DNA from: Sphingomonadales bacterium
GTDB lineage: Bacteria > Pseudomonadota > Alphaproteobacteria > Sphingomonadales > Sphingomonadaceae
Length of the DNA stretch: 55,341 nucleotides
Direction: 5' to 3'
Assembly: GCA_017309275.1 (NCBI GenBank)
Contig: JAFKLT010000063.1
Coordinates: forward strand, 1 to 55,341
Within the stretch, counting starts at the first letter, position 1; each line of letters opens with the position of its first letter. The position numbers were made by a program, and so were the translations under genes. Positions 41,854 to 50,182 of this stretch are shown in pieces. Below the pieces are notes generated by a model. The model was not told the DNA's origin, ran no database searches, and saw only the letters and a list, made by a program, of their open reading frames with translations.

Positions 41854-42657
41854 ATGACCGACACTCCCAGTTTCGACACGATCAAGTTCGACGTCACCGA
41901 CAATGTCGCGACGATCACGCTCAATCGCCCCGAACGGCTCAATTCGATGCCGCCGGCGATGGCTGACGATATCCGCACCGCGCTCGACTATCTTCCCGTC
42001 CTCGGCGCGCGCGCGCTGCTCATCACCGGCGAGGGCCGTGGCTTCTGCTCGGGCGCTGATCTGGCGGGTGATCGCACCGGCTCAGCGGTCGGCGGCGGAG
42101 CAAACAGCCGCAAGGCGCTGCGCAACCATTACAACCCGATGCTGCTCGCGATCGCCAATCTCGACATTCCCGTCGTCGTCGCGGTGAATGGCCCGGCCGC
42201 CGGTGTCGGCTGCAGCTTCGGCCTTTCGGGCGACTTCACCATCGCGGGCAAGAGCGCCTATTTCCTCCAGGCGTTCGTGAACATCGGCCTCGTCCCCGAC
42301 GGCGGCTCGTCGTGGCTGTTGCCGCGTCTCGTCGGCCTGCCCCGTGCGACGCAGATGATGATGCTGGGCGAAAAGATCGGCGCCGAACAGGCGGCCGACT
42401 GGGGCCTGATCTACAAGTGCGTCGACGACGCCGACCTGATGGCCGAGGCGAAGGCGCTGGCGACGCGGCTTGCCAGCGGGCCGACGGTCTCGCTCGGCAC
42501 CATGCGCAAGGTTCTGCGCGAGGGTCTGTCGCAAAGCTTTTCGGAGACGCTCGACGCCGAAGCGAAGGGTCAGTTCATCGCAGGCAACAGCGCCGACGCG
42601 GTGGAAGGGATCATGGCCTTCCAGCAGAAGCGCAAGACCGAGTTCAAGGGCAAGTAA
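41854..42657 (+). CDS. Enoyl-CoA hydratase/isomerase family protein (PaaG-like active site)
   Basis: The 267-residue crotonase-fold protein has the oxyanion loop GRGFCSGADL (61-70) and VNGPAAGVGCSFGLSGDF. The classic Glu of hydratases in GGGCEL is replaced by Ser121, and the second position reads VNIGLVPDGGSSWLLPRLVG with Asp149. That pattern is typical of PaaG-type isomerases and dehalogenases rather than true crotonases, so isomerase activity is more likely. GAGAGGA lies about 10 bases before the ATG at 41854; an ATG at 41797 lies upstream of the palindrome and is less likely. A terminator follows at 42714. Confidence 0.87.
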   Translation: MTDTPSFDTIKFDVTDNVATITLNRPERLNSMPPAMADDIRTALDYLPVLGARALLITGEGRGFCSGADLAGDRTGSAVGGGANSRKALRNHYNPMLLAIANLDIPVVVAVNGPAAGVGCSFGLSGDFTIAGKSAYFLQAFVNIGLVPDGGSSWLLPRLVGLPRATQMMMLGEKIGAEQAADWGLIYKCVDDADLMAEAKALATRLASGPTVSLGTMRKVLREGLSQSFSETLDAEAKGQFIAGNSADAVEGIMAFQQKRKTEFKGK

Positions 42658-42713
42658 TCACGCCGTTGGGGACCCTGCGAAAGTGGGGCTCCATGCCATT
42701 GCCGACATCATGG

Positions 42714-42742
42714 ACCCCGGCCTTTCGCCGGGGTTCTTTTTT
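42714..42742 (+). terminator. Rho-independent terminator after the crotonase gene
   Basis: CCCCGGC (42715-42721) pairs with GCCGGGG (42727-42733) around CTTTC and is followed by a TTCTTTTTT tail. It separates this gene from the convergent HD-domain gene. Confidence 0.85.
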
Positions 42743-42744
42743 GC

Positions 42745-43347
42745 CTACTCCGCCGCTTCCTCGACCATCACCTTCTTGTAGATGCTCGTCCGCGGATAGG
42801 AACAGAGCCGCATCACCATCGGCTCGAAGAATTCCAGCGGCAGCGTGTCATAGTCGGGATCGAACGCCGGCGCGTCATATTTCTCGCAGAATTCGGCGCA
42901 TGCCGCCGCATGGGGGCTGTCGGCGTACTGGTCGCGCATGTCGCGATCGAGCCCGATATAATGAAAGAAATAATGCCCCTGGAAGATGCCGTGATGCTGC
43001 ACGATCCAGAGGTTTTCCTCCGACAGAAAGGGCTTGAGGATCGCGGCGGCGACGTCGTGGTGATTGAACGCGCCCAATGTGTCGCCGATATCGTGGAGCA
43101 GCGCCATCACGACATATTCCTCGTCGCGCCCGTCGCGGTGCGCCCGCGTCGCGGTCTGCAGGCAATGTTCCAGCCGATCGACCGGAAAGCCGCCATAATC
43201 GCCGCCAAGCAGCTTCAGGTGATCGAGAATGCGCTTGCCGTTGTTCGGCGCGAACTGCTTCTGCTCGCGCGCGATGATGTCCCAGTCGTCCTGCGTTCCG
43301 TCGATCATGGACCGAAACGTCGCATGCTCGTGCGTCATGTCGTTCAT
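42745..43347 (-). CDS. HD-domain protein, PhnZ/oxygenase-like
   Basis: The 200-residue protein has an HD metal site with His61 (LEHCLQTATRAH), His85-Asp86 (ALLHDIGD), histidines in NHHDVAAAI and WIVQHHGIFQGHYF, and later Asp residues. The arrangement is closer to mixed-valent di-iron oxygenases of the PhnZ/myo-inositol oxygenase type than to plain phosphohydrolases; the substrate is unknown. It has no cluster partners such as PhnY. The 32-base gap separates it from the ClpP-like gene on the same strand. Confidence 0.75.
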   Translation of the reverse strand: MNDMTHEHATFRSMIDGTQDDWDIIAREQKQFAPNNGKRILDHLKLLGGDYGGFPVDRLEHCLQTATRAHRDGRDEEYVVMALLHDIGDTLGAFNHHDVAAAILKPFLSEENLWIVQHHGIFQGHYFFHYIGLDRDMRDQYADSPHAAACAEFCEKYDAPAFDPDYDTLPLEFFEPMVMRLCSYPRTSIYKKVMVEEAAE

Positions 43348-43379
43348 GGCAGCCTCTCCTTATTGGCCGCCAATCTACG

Positions 43380-44096
43380 TCATTCGTTGTTATTTGCAAC
43401 GTTATAGGTCTTGACCTCGGCCTGCGTCAGGCAGCGGCGCGTCGACTTGTCTTCCGAGTTGGCGAGCGCCTTTTGCCGGTACATCACCTCGGTCAGCAGC
43501 TTGCGCGACACGCCCATGCGGATCAGGAAGTCATTGTCCTCGCTCGCCAGCAGCGCGGCATCCTGTTCGATGTCGCCGATCAGCTCGCGCGTCGCATCGG
43601 TGCCCATCGCGACGCTCATGTCGATCGACTGGCGATCGCCGGTGCGCGTGAACATATGGACGATGAACAGCCCGCCGGGATCGATCACGCGCGGCTGACC
43701 GCCCATGAAGATGAAGTTGCAGGCGCTGAAACAGGCCCAGCCCGCCGGGATGCGCGTCGTCAGTCCGAAGTTCGACCGGATGATCCGCCCCGCCGCATTG
43801 CCCGCGCGCGCATCGCCGCCCGGCGAACGCAGCCAGACCTCGCCGACGTCGGGGTTCGCCTCGAGCGCCTTTTTCAGCCGGTCGGGCAGACCCGAATCGA
43901 TACGCCCCTCGGCAAGCAGCACCTTGGTGCCGTTCTTGACCACGGGCGTCAGCTGCATCGTCGTATTCGCCGACCAGTCGGGGTTCGCCGGACAGGTCGG
44001 GTTCGCCGGATCCATCGGGACCTTGGCTGCTCCGGTCAGACAGGCGAGCGCGGCGGCCGCAATCGCGACGCGAACGACCTTAGGCGGCAAGGACAT
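43380..44096 (-). CDS. Exported ClpP/SDH-like protein (COG3904 type)
   Basis: The 238-residue protein has a signal peptide (about 1-22, VAIAAAALACLTGAA). It then shows LRSPGGDARAGNAAGRII (Ser91-Pro-Gly-Gly, the oxyanion-hole motif of ClpP and related folds), WACFSACNFIFMGG (Ser124 as a candidate nucleophile) and GGLFIVHMF (His147). The 23-residue Ser-His spacing is close to ClpP. This matches predicted periplasmic ClpP-like proteins of unknown substrate, so a periplasmic serine hydrolase is plausible but unproven. It overlaps the 44080-44640 gene by 17 bases. Confidence 0.75.
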   Translation of the reverse strand: MSLPPKVVRVAIAAAALACLTGAAKVPMDPANPTCPANPDWSANTTMQLTPVVKNGTKVLLAEGRIDSGLPDRLKKALEANPDVGEVWLRSPGGDARAGNAAGRIIRSNFGLTTRIPAGWACFSACNFIFMGGQPRVIDPGGLFIVHMFTRTGDRQSIDMSVAMGTDATRELIGDIEQDAALLASEDNDFLIRMGVSRKLLTEVMYRQKALANSEDKSTRRCLTQAEVKTYNVANNNE

Positions 44097-44640
44097 AGCG
44101 CGACTGCCCCGGGCCTCGGCACATCTTCTTCGAAACGCGGGTCTCCTCGCCCTCGACGATCACGATGTCGGTCACGTTCATGCAGCTCGACCCGTCGGCC
44201 AGCTGGTTCTTCGACGCGACGGTCGACGACCCGCTGACATTCTCGCGCGTTTCGCTCGTCCAGTTCGCGGTCGCGCCGATCTCTCCGCCGCGCGTGATTT
44301 CCTCGGTCGCGGCGGCGGCCTGAACCTGCTCGGCGGGATCCAGCTTGCAGGCGATCGCGTTGGTCAGCGTCCCGCTGACCTCTGCGATCGGCACATAGGA
44401 ATAGACGCCGGCCTTGCTCGCCGCGCCGCCGATCGCCTCGTCCAGCACGCCGCCGATTATCGCGCGTCCGGCGCCGCTTCCCTTCTTGCCCTTGGGGCAA
44501 CCGCCGTTGTCGTCCTCGCTCGGCTTTGGCGTCGGCGTCGTGACCTTGCGAAGGATGCTGCCGAATTGTGCCTGCGCGGGCGTGACCGCCAGCATGCAGA
44601 CGGCGAGGATCGCAGGGGCTTTGAAAAACTTGCGTGTCAT
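44080..44640 (-). CDS. Exported surface-antigen-like protein
   Basis: The 186-residue protein has a signal peptide (MTRKFFKAPAILAVCMLAVTPAQA) and a Pro/Asp-rich stretch. A Gly-rich segment (RAIIGGVLDEAIGGAASKAGV) resembles the glycine-zipper of 17-kDa surface antigens, and the C-terminal part (ANWTSETRENVSGSSTVASKNQLADGSSCMNVTDIVIVEGEE...KKMCRGPGQSRYVL) follows the WxNPxTGxxG...CRxF...CR pattern of that family. It is probably an envelope protein. It is the first gene of a pair with the ClpP-like protein and faces the rrf2 gene. Confidence 0.7.
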   Translation of the reverse strand: MTRKFFKAPAILAVCMLAVTPAQAQFGSILRKVTTPTPKPSEDDNGGCPKGKKGSGAGRAIIGGVLDEAIGGAASKAGVYSYVPIAEVSGTLTNAIACKLDPAEQVQAAAATEEITRGGEIGATANWTSETRENVSGSSTVASKNQLADGSSCMNVTDIVIVEGEETRVSKKMCRGPGQSRYVLAA

Positions 44641-44729
44641 TTAATCAACCCTCATCGCACCCGAGACGGGCAACCATGCGACCCCTTTGGCATCGATTCA
44701 TGCCACTCGCTGTGATTTTCATCAACCGC

Positions 44730-44747
44730 GCATGATTTATCTCATGC
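44730..44747. promoter_or_regulatory. Inverted repeat in the divergent region before the Rrf2 gene
   Basis: GCATGA-TTTATC-TCATGC is a perfect inverted repeat. TTGAAT (44755-44760) and ACTAAT (44779-44784) downstream could be a promoter with the start at about 44791. It is a candidate operator for the Rrf2 regulator controlling itself and the surface-antigen gene. Confidence 0.4.
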
Positions 44748-44790
44748 ACACAGGTTGAATTAAGAATGAATATGTCACACTAATCCCGCC

Positions 44791-45237
44791 ATGCTGTCGC
44801 AAAAGACCCGCTACACGATACGTGCTTTCCAACACCTTGCCGACCATTGGGGCAAGGGTCAGGTCCAGCTTGCCGATATTGCGGATGCGCAGAATATTCC
44901 CCCGAAATTCCTGACCGTGATCCTGTCCGAAATGGCGCGCGAAGGCCTGCTGATTTCGCAGCGCGGCCGCGACGGCGGATATCAGCTTGCGCTGCCGCCG
45001 ATCGACATCAGCTATGGCGATCTCGTTCGCCTGACGCGCGGATCGCTGGCGCTCGTCCCCTGTGCGGCGCGCAACGCGCACGAGCATTGCAAGAATTGCC
45101 TGCCGGAGGCCGAGTGCCGGCTCCGCAGCCTGATGCTGAAGGTCCGCGACGACACCGCGTCGATCCTCGACCGCATCACCCTCGCCGATCCGATCACGCT
45201 CGAACCGCTGTTCGAGAAGGAAGAAGCCGCGGAATAA
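44791..45237 (+). CDS. Rrf2-family transcriptional regulator with C-terminal cysteine cluster
   Basis: The 148-residue protein has an Rrf2 winged helix (about 4-75, LADIADAQNIPPKFLTVILSEMAREGLL with the RGRDGGYQLA wing). Four Cys sit in a cluster (Cys91, Cys100, Cys103 and Cys109). This may ligate an Fe-S cluster, as in IscR, NsrR and RsrR, though the spacing is not that of IscR. No ribosome-binding site precedes the ATG and a -10-like ACTAAT ends six bases upstream, so the mRNA may be leaderless. No isc or suf genes are nearby. Confidence 0.85.
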   Translation: MLSQKTRYTIRAFQHLADHWGKGQVQLADIADAQNIPPKFLTVILSEMAREGLLISQRGRDGGYQLALPPIDISYGDLVRLTRGSLALVPCAARNAHEHCKNCLPEAECRLRSLMLKVRDDTASILDRITLADPITLEPLFEKEEAAE

Positions 45238-45340
45238 TCCCCGCGATCCGCTGCGCCCCGCAAGCGACTCCGTCGCGGAGGCACCCCCTGCATCGCCATA
45301 GTGCGGATAATGCCGCCGGCTGACGTCTGGGCATCATAGG

Positions 45341-46129
45341 ATGATGTCGATGACCCCAACACCCGTAAATTCCGGACGCCGCATGCGAACCTTTGCCGGT
45401 ACGTTGTTCGGCATCGGCGCGCTGCTGCTGCTTCCGGCATGCCGCGCCGAACGCCTGGCGTCGGACGAAGCGATCGCGACCTTTTCGCTGACGTCACGGG
45501 CAGGCATCGACACCTATGCCGTCGTTCCCGATCAGTTGAAGCTCGCGGCCGCGGATGTTTTCCGCAACCTCGCGGCCGATGCGCCCGACGCTCCCCCCGC
45601 ACGCCTCGCACGCGATTCCGCCGATGCGATCCGGGCCGAAAAGGGCGTGCACGGGTCGCTGCCGCCACCGGTTCAGCGCGAAATCCTGCCGCATCTGGCC
45701 GCCTTGAACACGGCGGCCGCGCGCGGCGATCGCGCAACCGCTCGCGCCGCCTCGCTCGAAGTGTCGCGCCTCCTGTATCAGGACCTGTCGTCGACGGCGG
45801 AGAAACAGGCGGCGTTCGCGCTGCTCGACAATCGCTTGCTCGCCATTCAGGCCGACCTTCGGCAATCGCCGATCGAATGGAAACGGATCGGCGACGCCGC
45901 CCGGCTGGCCGACAGGCAGCGCCAGATATTGAGCGACCTGCCCGACGTCGGCCCCAGCCCGCGTCTCGACGACGCGTTCGCCACCCTCACGCGCAACATC
46001 GAGGAAAGAAATTCCGATGGCGCGCAGCAGGTGCTGAACAGCGTGCAAAGCGACTTCGCCGGCTACAGGCAAAAGCTCGACGACGCCCTGCCCGACCAGG
46101 CCCTCGTGTCGAACCGCAACGCCCGCTAG
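45341..46129 (+). CDS. Predicted lipoprotein, unknown function
   Basis: The 262-residue protein has a basic n-region, a hydrophobic segment (GIGALLLLPAC) and lipobox Cys34 if translation starts at 45341; an ATG at 45383 gives a shorter, more usual signal peptide. The mature part is helix-rich and Ala/Arg/Asp-rich, with no motif I recognise. It converges with the RND pump gene, ending one base before its stop. Confidence 0.68.
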   Translation: MMSMTPTPVNSGRRMRTFAGTLFGIGALLLLPACRAERLASDEAIATFSLTSRAGIDTYAVVPDQLKLAAADVFRNLAADAPDAPPARLARDSADAIRAEKGVHGSLPPPVQREILPHLAALNTAAARGDRATARAASLEVSRLLYQDLSSTAEKQAAFALLDNRLLAIQADLRQSPIEWKRIGDAARLADRQRQILSDLPDVGPSPRLDDAFATLTRNIEERNSDGAQQVLNSVQSDFAGYRQKLDDALPDQALVSNRNAR

Positions 46130-46130
46130 A

Positions 46131-49100
46131 TTAGCCGGTCTTCAGCTTTCCGCGCACCGCGGAAAAGGCCAGCATATTGGCCGGAAGCAACAGCAGCACC
46201 AGCGGCACCGCCGCCGAAAGGCCAAAGATGATCGCGGTCGCCAGTGATTGCTGCAGCCCCGCGCCCCGGCTGAGCCCCAGCGCGAGCGGGCTCAGCGTCA
46301 GGATCGCGATAGCCGCCGACATGACGATCGGGCGAAGGCGCTTCGTCCCCGCTTCGGCCAGGGCGGCCGCATCGACGGGTTTCGCATCGTCGAGTTCGGA
46401 CAGATAGAAAATGATGAGCTCGGTCACCATGCCGACCACCATCGTGAGCCCCATCAGCGCCGATACGTCCAATTCGGTTCCGGTCACCCACAGCCCGAAA
46501 AAGACGGCGCCCGCGCTGCACATCACCGTCAGGATCGCCGCGAGCGTCCAGGCGATGCGTTCGAACATCAGCGTCAGCAGGAGCGCCGCCAGCAACAGCG
46601 CGGCGGTGAACACCATCGCCATATCGGCAAAGCTGCGCTGCTGCTCGGCATAAAGCCCGCCGTAATCGACGCGGATCGACGGTCCGAGATTGAGGCCGGA
46701 GACGGCCGCGCGCACGTCGGTCATTGCCGAACCGAGGTCCCGCCCCTCAAGACGCGCCGTCACGGCGATGAAGGGCGCCAGGTCCTCGCGGGTCAACTGC
46801 TTCTGCCCCGCGACGATCCGGACGTCGGCAATCTGGCCGACGCGCACCATATGTCCGTCGGGCGCGACGAGCGGCAATGCGGCAATGTCGGTCGCCCGCG
46901 CGCGCAATTCCGCCGGCGCCCGCAAGCTGACGTCGACGAGCTGTTCGCCGATCCGCACATTGGTCGCGCTCGTCCCGCCGACCAGGGTCCCGATCTGCCG
47001 TGCGACCGCGTCGGCATCGAGCCCGTGCTGCGCCGCTGCGCCGGGCCGGACATTCACCGTCACCGCGTCGCCCGTCACGCGCAGCCCGTCCACCACCTCG
47101 ACGACGCCGCCGACCTTGCCGATCGCCGCGCCGACCCGGGCGGCTGCCTTTTCGAGAGCGGCCGGATCGTCGCCGAACAGCTTGACCTCGATCGGCTGCG
47201 GGACGGCGGTCAGGTCGCCGATCAGATCCTCCATCAACTGCGCCGTCTCGATCTCAAGCCCCGGCACCTTTGCCGCCACCTGTTGGCGGACATCGGTCAT
47301 CACCTCCTCGATCGGACGGCGCGATCCGTCTTTCAGGCGAATGAAGTAATCGCCCTCGTCGACTTCGGTCAGCCCGCCGCCAAGCTGAAGGCCGCTGCGC
47401 CGGGAATAGCTCGCGACCTCGGGCGTTGCGAGGATGATGTCCTCTATCTGCCGCAACAGATGATCGCTGTCGGAAAGCGCCATGCCGCTGGGCGCCTTGT
47501 AATCGAGGATGAATCCCCCCTCGTCCATCTTCGGCATGAAGCCCGACGACACCTGCGACCAGGAAAGGCCGCCGATCACGGCAACAAGCAGCGTGCCGAC
47601 GAGCGCGGTGATCGCGGGACGACGAAGCGCCGAAGCACCTGCGCGGCGATAGGCGGCCTCGATCCGCGCGGTGACCGCCTCGGCCCGCCCCGCCGCTTCG
47701 GCGTCCTTGTCGCGAAGCCAATAGGCGCTGGCGAGCGGGATCAGGAAGCGCGCATAGAGCAGAGAGATCAGCAGCGCGGCGACGATCGTGATCGCCAGCG
47801 CCTTGAAAAATCCGCCGCTTACGCCGGAAACGAAGGCAAGCGGCAGGAAGACGACGATCGTCGCAAGCGTCGACCCCGCCAGCGGCTTGCCCATCTCGGC
47901 CGCCGCCGAAAGAATGGCGTCCGGTCCCTTCGCGCCGTCTTCCTGCATTCGCCGCATTATATGTTCGAGCATGACGACGGCGTCGTCGACGATCAGCCCC
48001 ACGCCCGCCGCCATGCCGCCGAGCGTCATCATGTCGAAATGCATGCCGAGCGCGAAGAGGACCAGACAGGTCGAAGCAAGGACGGCGGGCAGCACGATGG
48101 CGGTGATCGCCATGAGCCGAACCGAACGGAGGAACAGGAAAAGGACCAGCCCCGCCAGCACCGCCCCGATCAGGATCGCGTCGCGCACGGCGCCTGCCGC
48201 TCCGACGACGAGTTCGGACTGGTCGTAAAAGGGCGTGACGGTAACGCTGGGCGGCAGACCCAGCGACGACAGCCGCGCCGCGACATCGCGTGCGACCTGT
48301 ACCGTATCGCCGTCCAGCGACTGGCGTACATTGACGAGCACCGCCCGCTGTCCGTTGCTGGTAACGAGCGTGTAGTTCGGCACGGCCGAAGGACGGATGG
48401 TCGCGACGTCGCCAAGCGTCACGACCGACGAACCCGTCGCCTTCACCGGCGTCGCAGCGATATCGGCGGCGCCGGTGAGCCGGTTCTCCACCAGCAACAG
48501 GTACATCTTGTGCCGATCTTCGATCCGCCCGGCGCCGCTGACGACATTGGTGGCGGCCAAGGCCCGCGACACCTCGTCGGGGCCGATCGCGAACGCCGCG
48601 AGCTTCGCGGGGTCGAGCAGCACCTCGAAGTTGCGCGGCGAGCCGCCCAGCACGTCGACCGCGGCAACGCCGTCGACGGCCGTGAGCGCGGGACGTATCC
48701 TGAGTTCGGCGATCTGGCGCAGCGCCTGCTGGTCGAGCGTTTTCGACGTCAGCGCGACGCCATAGATCGGAAATATGGTCGGGTCCGACCGCCGAACCTC
48801 GAACCTGGTGCCGGGCGGAAGGTCGGGCATCACCGTCGCCAGCGCGCCCTGCGCCGCCTGCGTCGCGGCAGCCATATCCTGCCCCCACGCAAAGTTGAGC
48901 GCGACCTCGGCCGAGCCACGGCTCGTCGTCGAGCGCAGATGCTTGACACCGGGGACCGATCGCAGCGCGATCTCGATGGGCCGCGTGATCTCGGCCTCCA
49001 TCTGCGCGGCATCGCGGTCGCCGGCGTCGATCGCCACGGCAACGCGCGGATAGTCGATATGCGGGAACAGGCTGACCGGCATCGCAAAGCCGCCGGCAAG

Positions 49101-49166
49101 GCCTCCAAGCGCGAGCAATATCATCGCGAGCCACAGGCTGCGCGCGTGCCGGGCGATCCGGCTCAC
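46131..49166 (-). CDS. RND efflux pump permease
   Basis: The 1011-residue inner-membrane pump has two halves, each with one membrane helix, a large periplasmic loop and further helices. VGLIVDDAVVMLEHI gives the paired acidic residues of the proton relay in TM4. In TM10 the Lys of AcrB-type GLSAKNAIL is replaced: the segment reads VGMVTELIIFYLSEL with Glu, as in CusA-type heavy-metal pumps. It starts with GTG at 49166, overlapping the adaptor stop by four bases. Substrate class is therefore unclear, hydrophobic compound or metal. Confidence 0.9.
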   Translation of the reverse strand: MSRIARHARSLWLAMILLALGGLAGGFAMPVSLFPHIDYPRVAVAIDAGDRDAAQMEAEITRPIEIALRSVPGVKHLRSTTSRGSAEVALNFAWGQDMAAATQAAQGALATVMPDLPPGTRFEVRRSDPTIFPIYGVALTSKTLDQQALRQIAELRIRPALTAVDGVAAVDVLGGSPRNFEVLLDPAKLAAFAIGPDEVSRALAATNVVSGAGRIEDRHKMYLLLVENRLTGAADIAATPVKATGSSVVTLGDVATIRPSAVPNYTLVTSNGQRAVLVNVRQSLDGDTVQVARDVAARLSSLGLPPSVTVTPFYDQSELVVGAAGAVRDAILIGAVLAGLVLFLFLRSVRLMAITAIVLPAVLASTCLVLFALGMHFDMMTLGGMAAGVGLIVDDAVVMLEHIMRRMQEDGAKGPDAILSAAAEMGKPLAGSTLATIVVFLPLAFVSGVSGGFFKALAITIVAALLISLLYARFLIPLASAYWLRDKDAEAAGRAEAVTARIEAAYRRAGASALRRPAITALVGTLLVAVIGGLSWSQVSSGFMPKMDEGGFILDYKAPSGMALSDSDHLLRQIEDIILATPEVASYSRRSGLQLGGGLTEVDEGDYFIRLKDGSRRPIEEVMTDVRQQVAAKVPGLEIETAQLMEDLIGDLTAVPQPIEVKLFGDDPAALEKAAARVGAAIGKVGGVVEVVDGLRVTGDAVTVNVRPGAAAQHGLDADAVARQIGTLVGGTSATNVRIGEQLVDVSLRAPAELRARATDIAALPLVAPDGHMVRVGQIADVRIVAGQKQLTREDLAPFIAVTARLEGRDLGSAMTDVRAAVSGLNLGPSIRVDYGGLYAEQQRSFADMAMVFTAALLLAALLLTLMFERIAWTLAAILTVMCSAGAVFFGLWVTGTELDVSALMGLTMVVGMVTELIIFYLSELDDAKPVDAAALAEAGTKRLRPIVMSAAIAILTLSPLALGLSRGAGLQQSLATAIIFGLSAAVPLVLLLLPANMLAFSAVRGKLKTG

Positions 49167-50182
49167 TTGGTACGAACCTTCACGCCGTCTTCAAGCGCCG
49201 CATTGCCTTCGACCACGATCTGATCGCCCGGCTTCAGCCCCTTGGCGATCGCAACGCGCTTGCCGTCGCTGGCGCCCATCACGACGTCCTGCCGATGCGC
49301 CTTTCCGCTGCGCACGGCGAAAACGAACGGCTGACCGGCATCGTCGAGCAGCGCCGCATAGGCGACAGTCACCCCACGCTCGGCAGCGCCAAGCTGTAAC
49401 CGAGCGCTGAGCGGCGTGCCCGACGCGAGGTGCGCCGACGGTGGAATACGGACGATCAGCGTCGCGAGCTTGCTTTGCTGATCGGCGACCGGACTGACGC
49501 TCTCGACCGCAGCATGAAAGGATGGCAATCCGCCGCCCGGTTCGATTTCGATCGCCGCGCCGCGCGTCAATTGCGCCGCGACGGCAGGAGAAATACCGAA
49601 CCGCGCGCGCAGTCCGTCGCCGCGCGCGATCGTCGCGACCGCGGCGCCCGGCTGGATCAGGTCGCCGGGGCTGGCGCCCACGCTGTCGACGAACCCGGCA
49701 TGCGGCGCGCGAAGCATCAGCGCGGACTGGCGCTGTCGCAGCGACCGGCTGAGCGCCGCGCTCCCGTCGGCGGCGGCACGTGCGGTTTCCACCTCGGCAT
49801 CGCTCGCGAGGCCATCGGAGCGCAGGCGGACAGCCCGTGCATAGGCCTTGCCCGCCGCATCGGCATCGGCACCTGCCCGCGCCAGTTCGGCCGCGCTCGC
49901 CGGGCTGGCGCGCAGCCGTGCGACCAGATCGCCGGCGCCGACCGCCGAACCCGGCGGCGCCACGATTTCGACCACGGTCGCCTCGACCGGCGCCGCAAGC
50001 ACCGCCTGGCTGGCCCCGCCACGCTCGACCTCGCCATAGATCGTCATCGTGTCGGCGATCGCGGCGGTGCCGACCGTCTCGATCTTCACCAGCGCGCTCG
50101 GTTCGGGCGCTGTGTCCTCGGAACCATTGCTGCTGCACGCGGCGACGCCAAGCGATAGCGGAATCAGGATGAGCTTCTTCAT
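49163..50182 (-). CDS. RND periplasmic adaptor (membrane fusion protein)
   Basis: The 339-residue protein has a lipobox-like GVAAC (about 17), barrel-sandwich hybrid halves (VLAAPVEATVVEIVAPPGSAVGAGDLVARL and LRAPHAGFVDSVGASPGDLIQPG), an alpha-helical hairpin between them (about 92-135) and C-terminal beta domains. It links the pump to the outer-membrane factor. The ATG at 50182 overlaps the outer-membrane-factor stop (ATGA) and was chosen over one at 50191 for that reason. Confidence 0.9.
   Translation of the reverse strand: MKKLILIPLSLGVAACSSNGSEDTAPEPSALVKIETVGTAAIADTMTIYGEVERGGASQAVLAAPVEATVVEIVAPPGSAVGAGDLVARLRASPASAAELARAGADADAAGKAYARAVRLRSDGLASDAEVETARAAADGSAALSRSLRQRQSALMLRAPHAGFVDSVGASPGDLIQPGAAVATIARGDGLRARFGISPAVAAQLTRGAAIEIEPGGGLPSFHAAVESVSPVADQQSKLATLIVRIPPSAHLASGTPLSARLQLGAAERGVTVAYAALLDDAGQPFVFAVRSGKAHRQDVVMGASDGKRVAIAKGLKPGDQIVVEGNAALEDGVKVRTK

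Noticed and set aside
46248-49223. A 991-codon plus-strand open frame across the RND pump
   Set aside because: The minus strand encodes a full RND pump with intact motifs; the plus-strand product is Arg/His/Gln-rich and has no family features.
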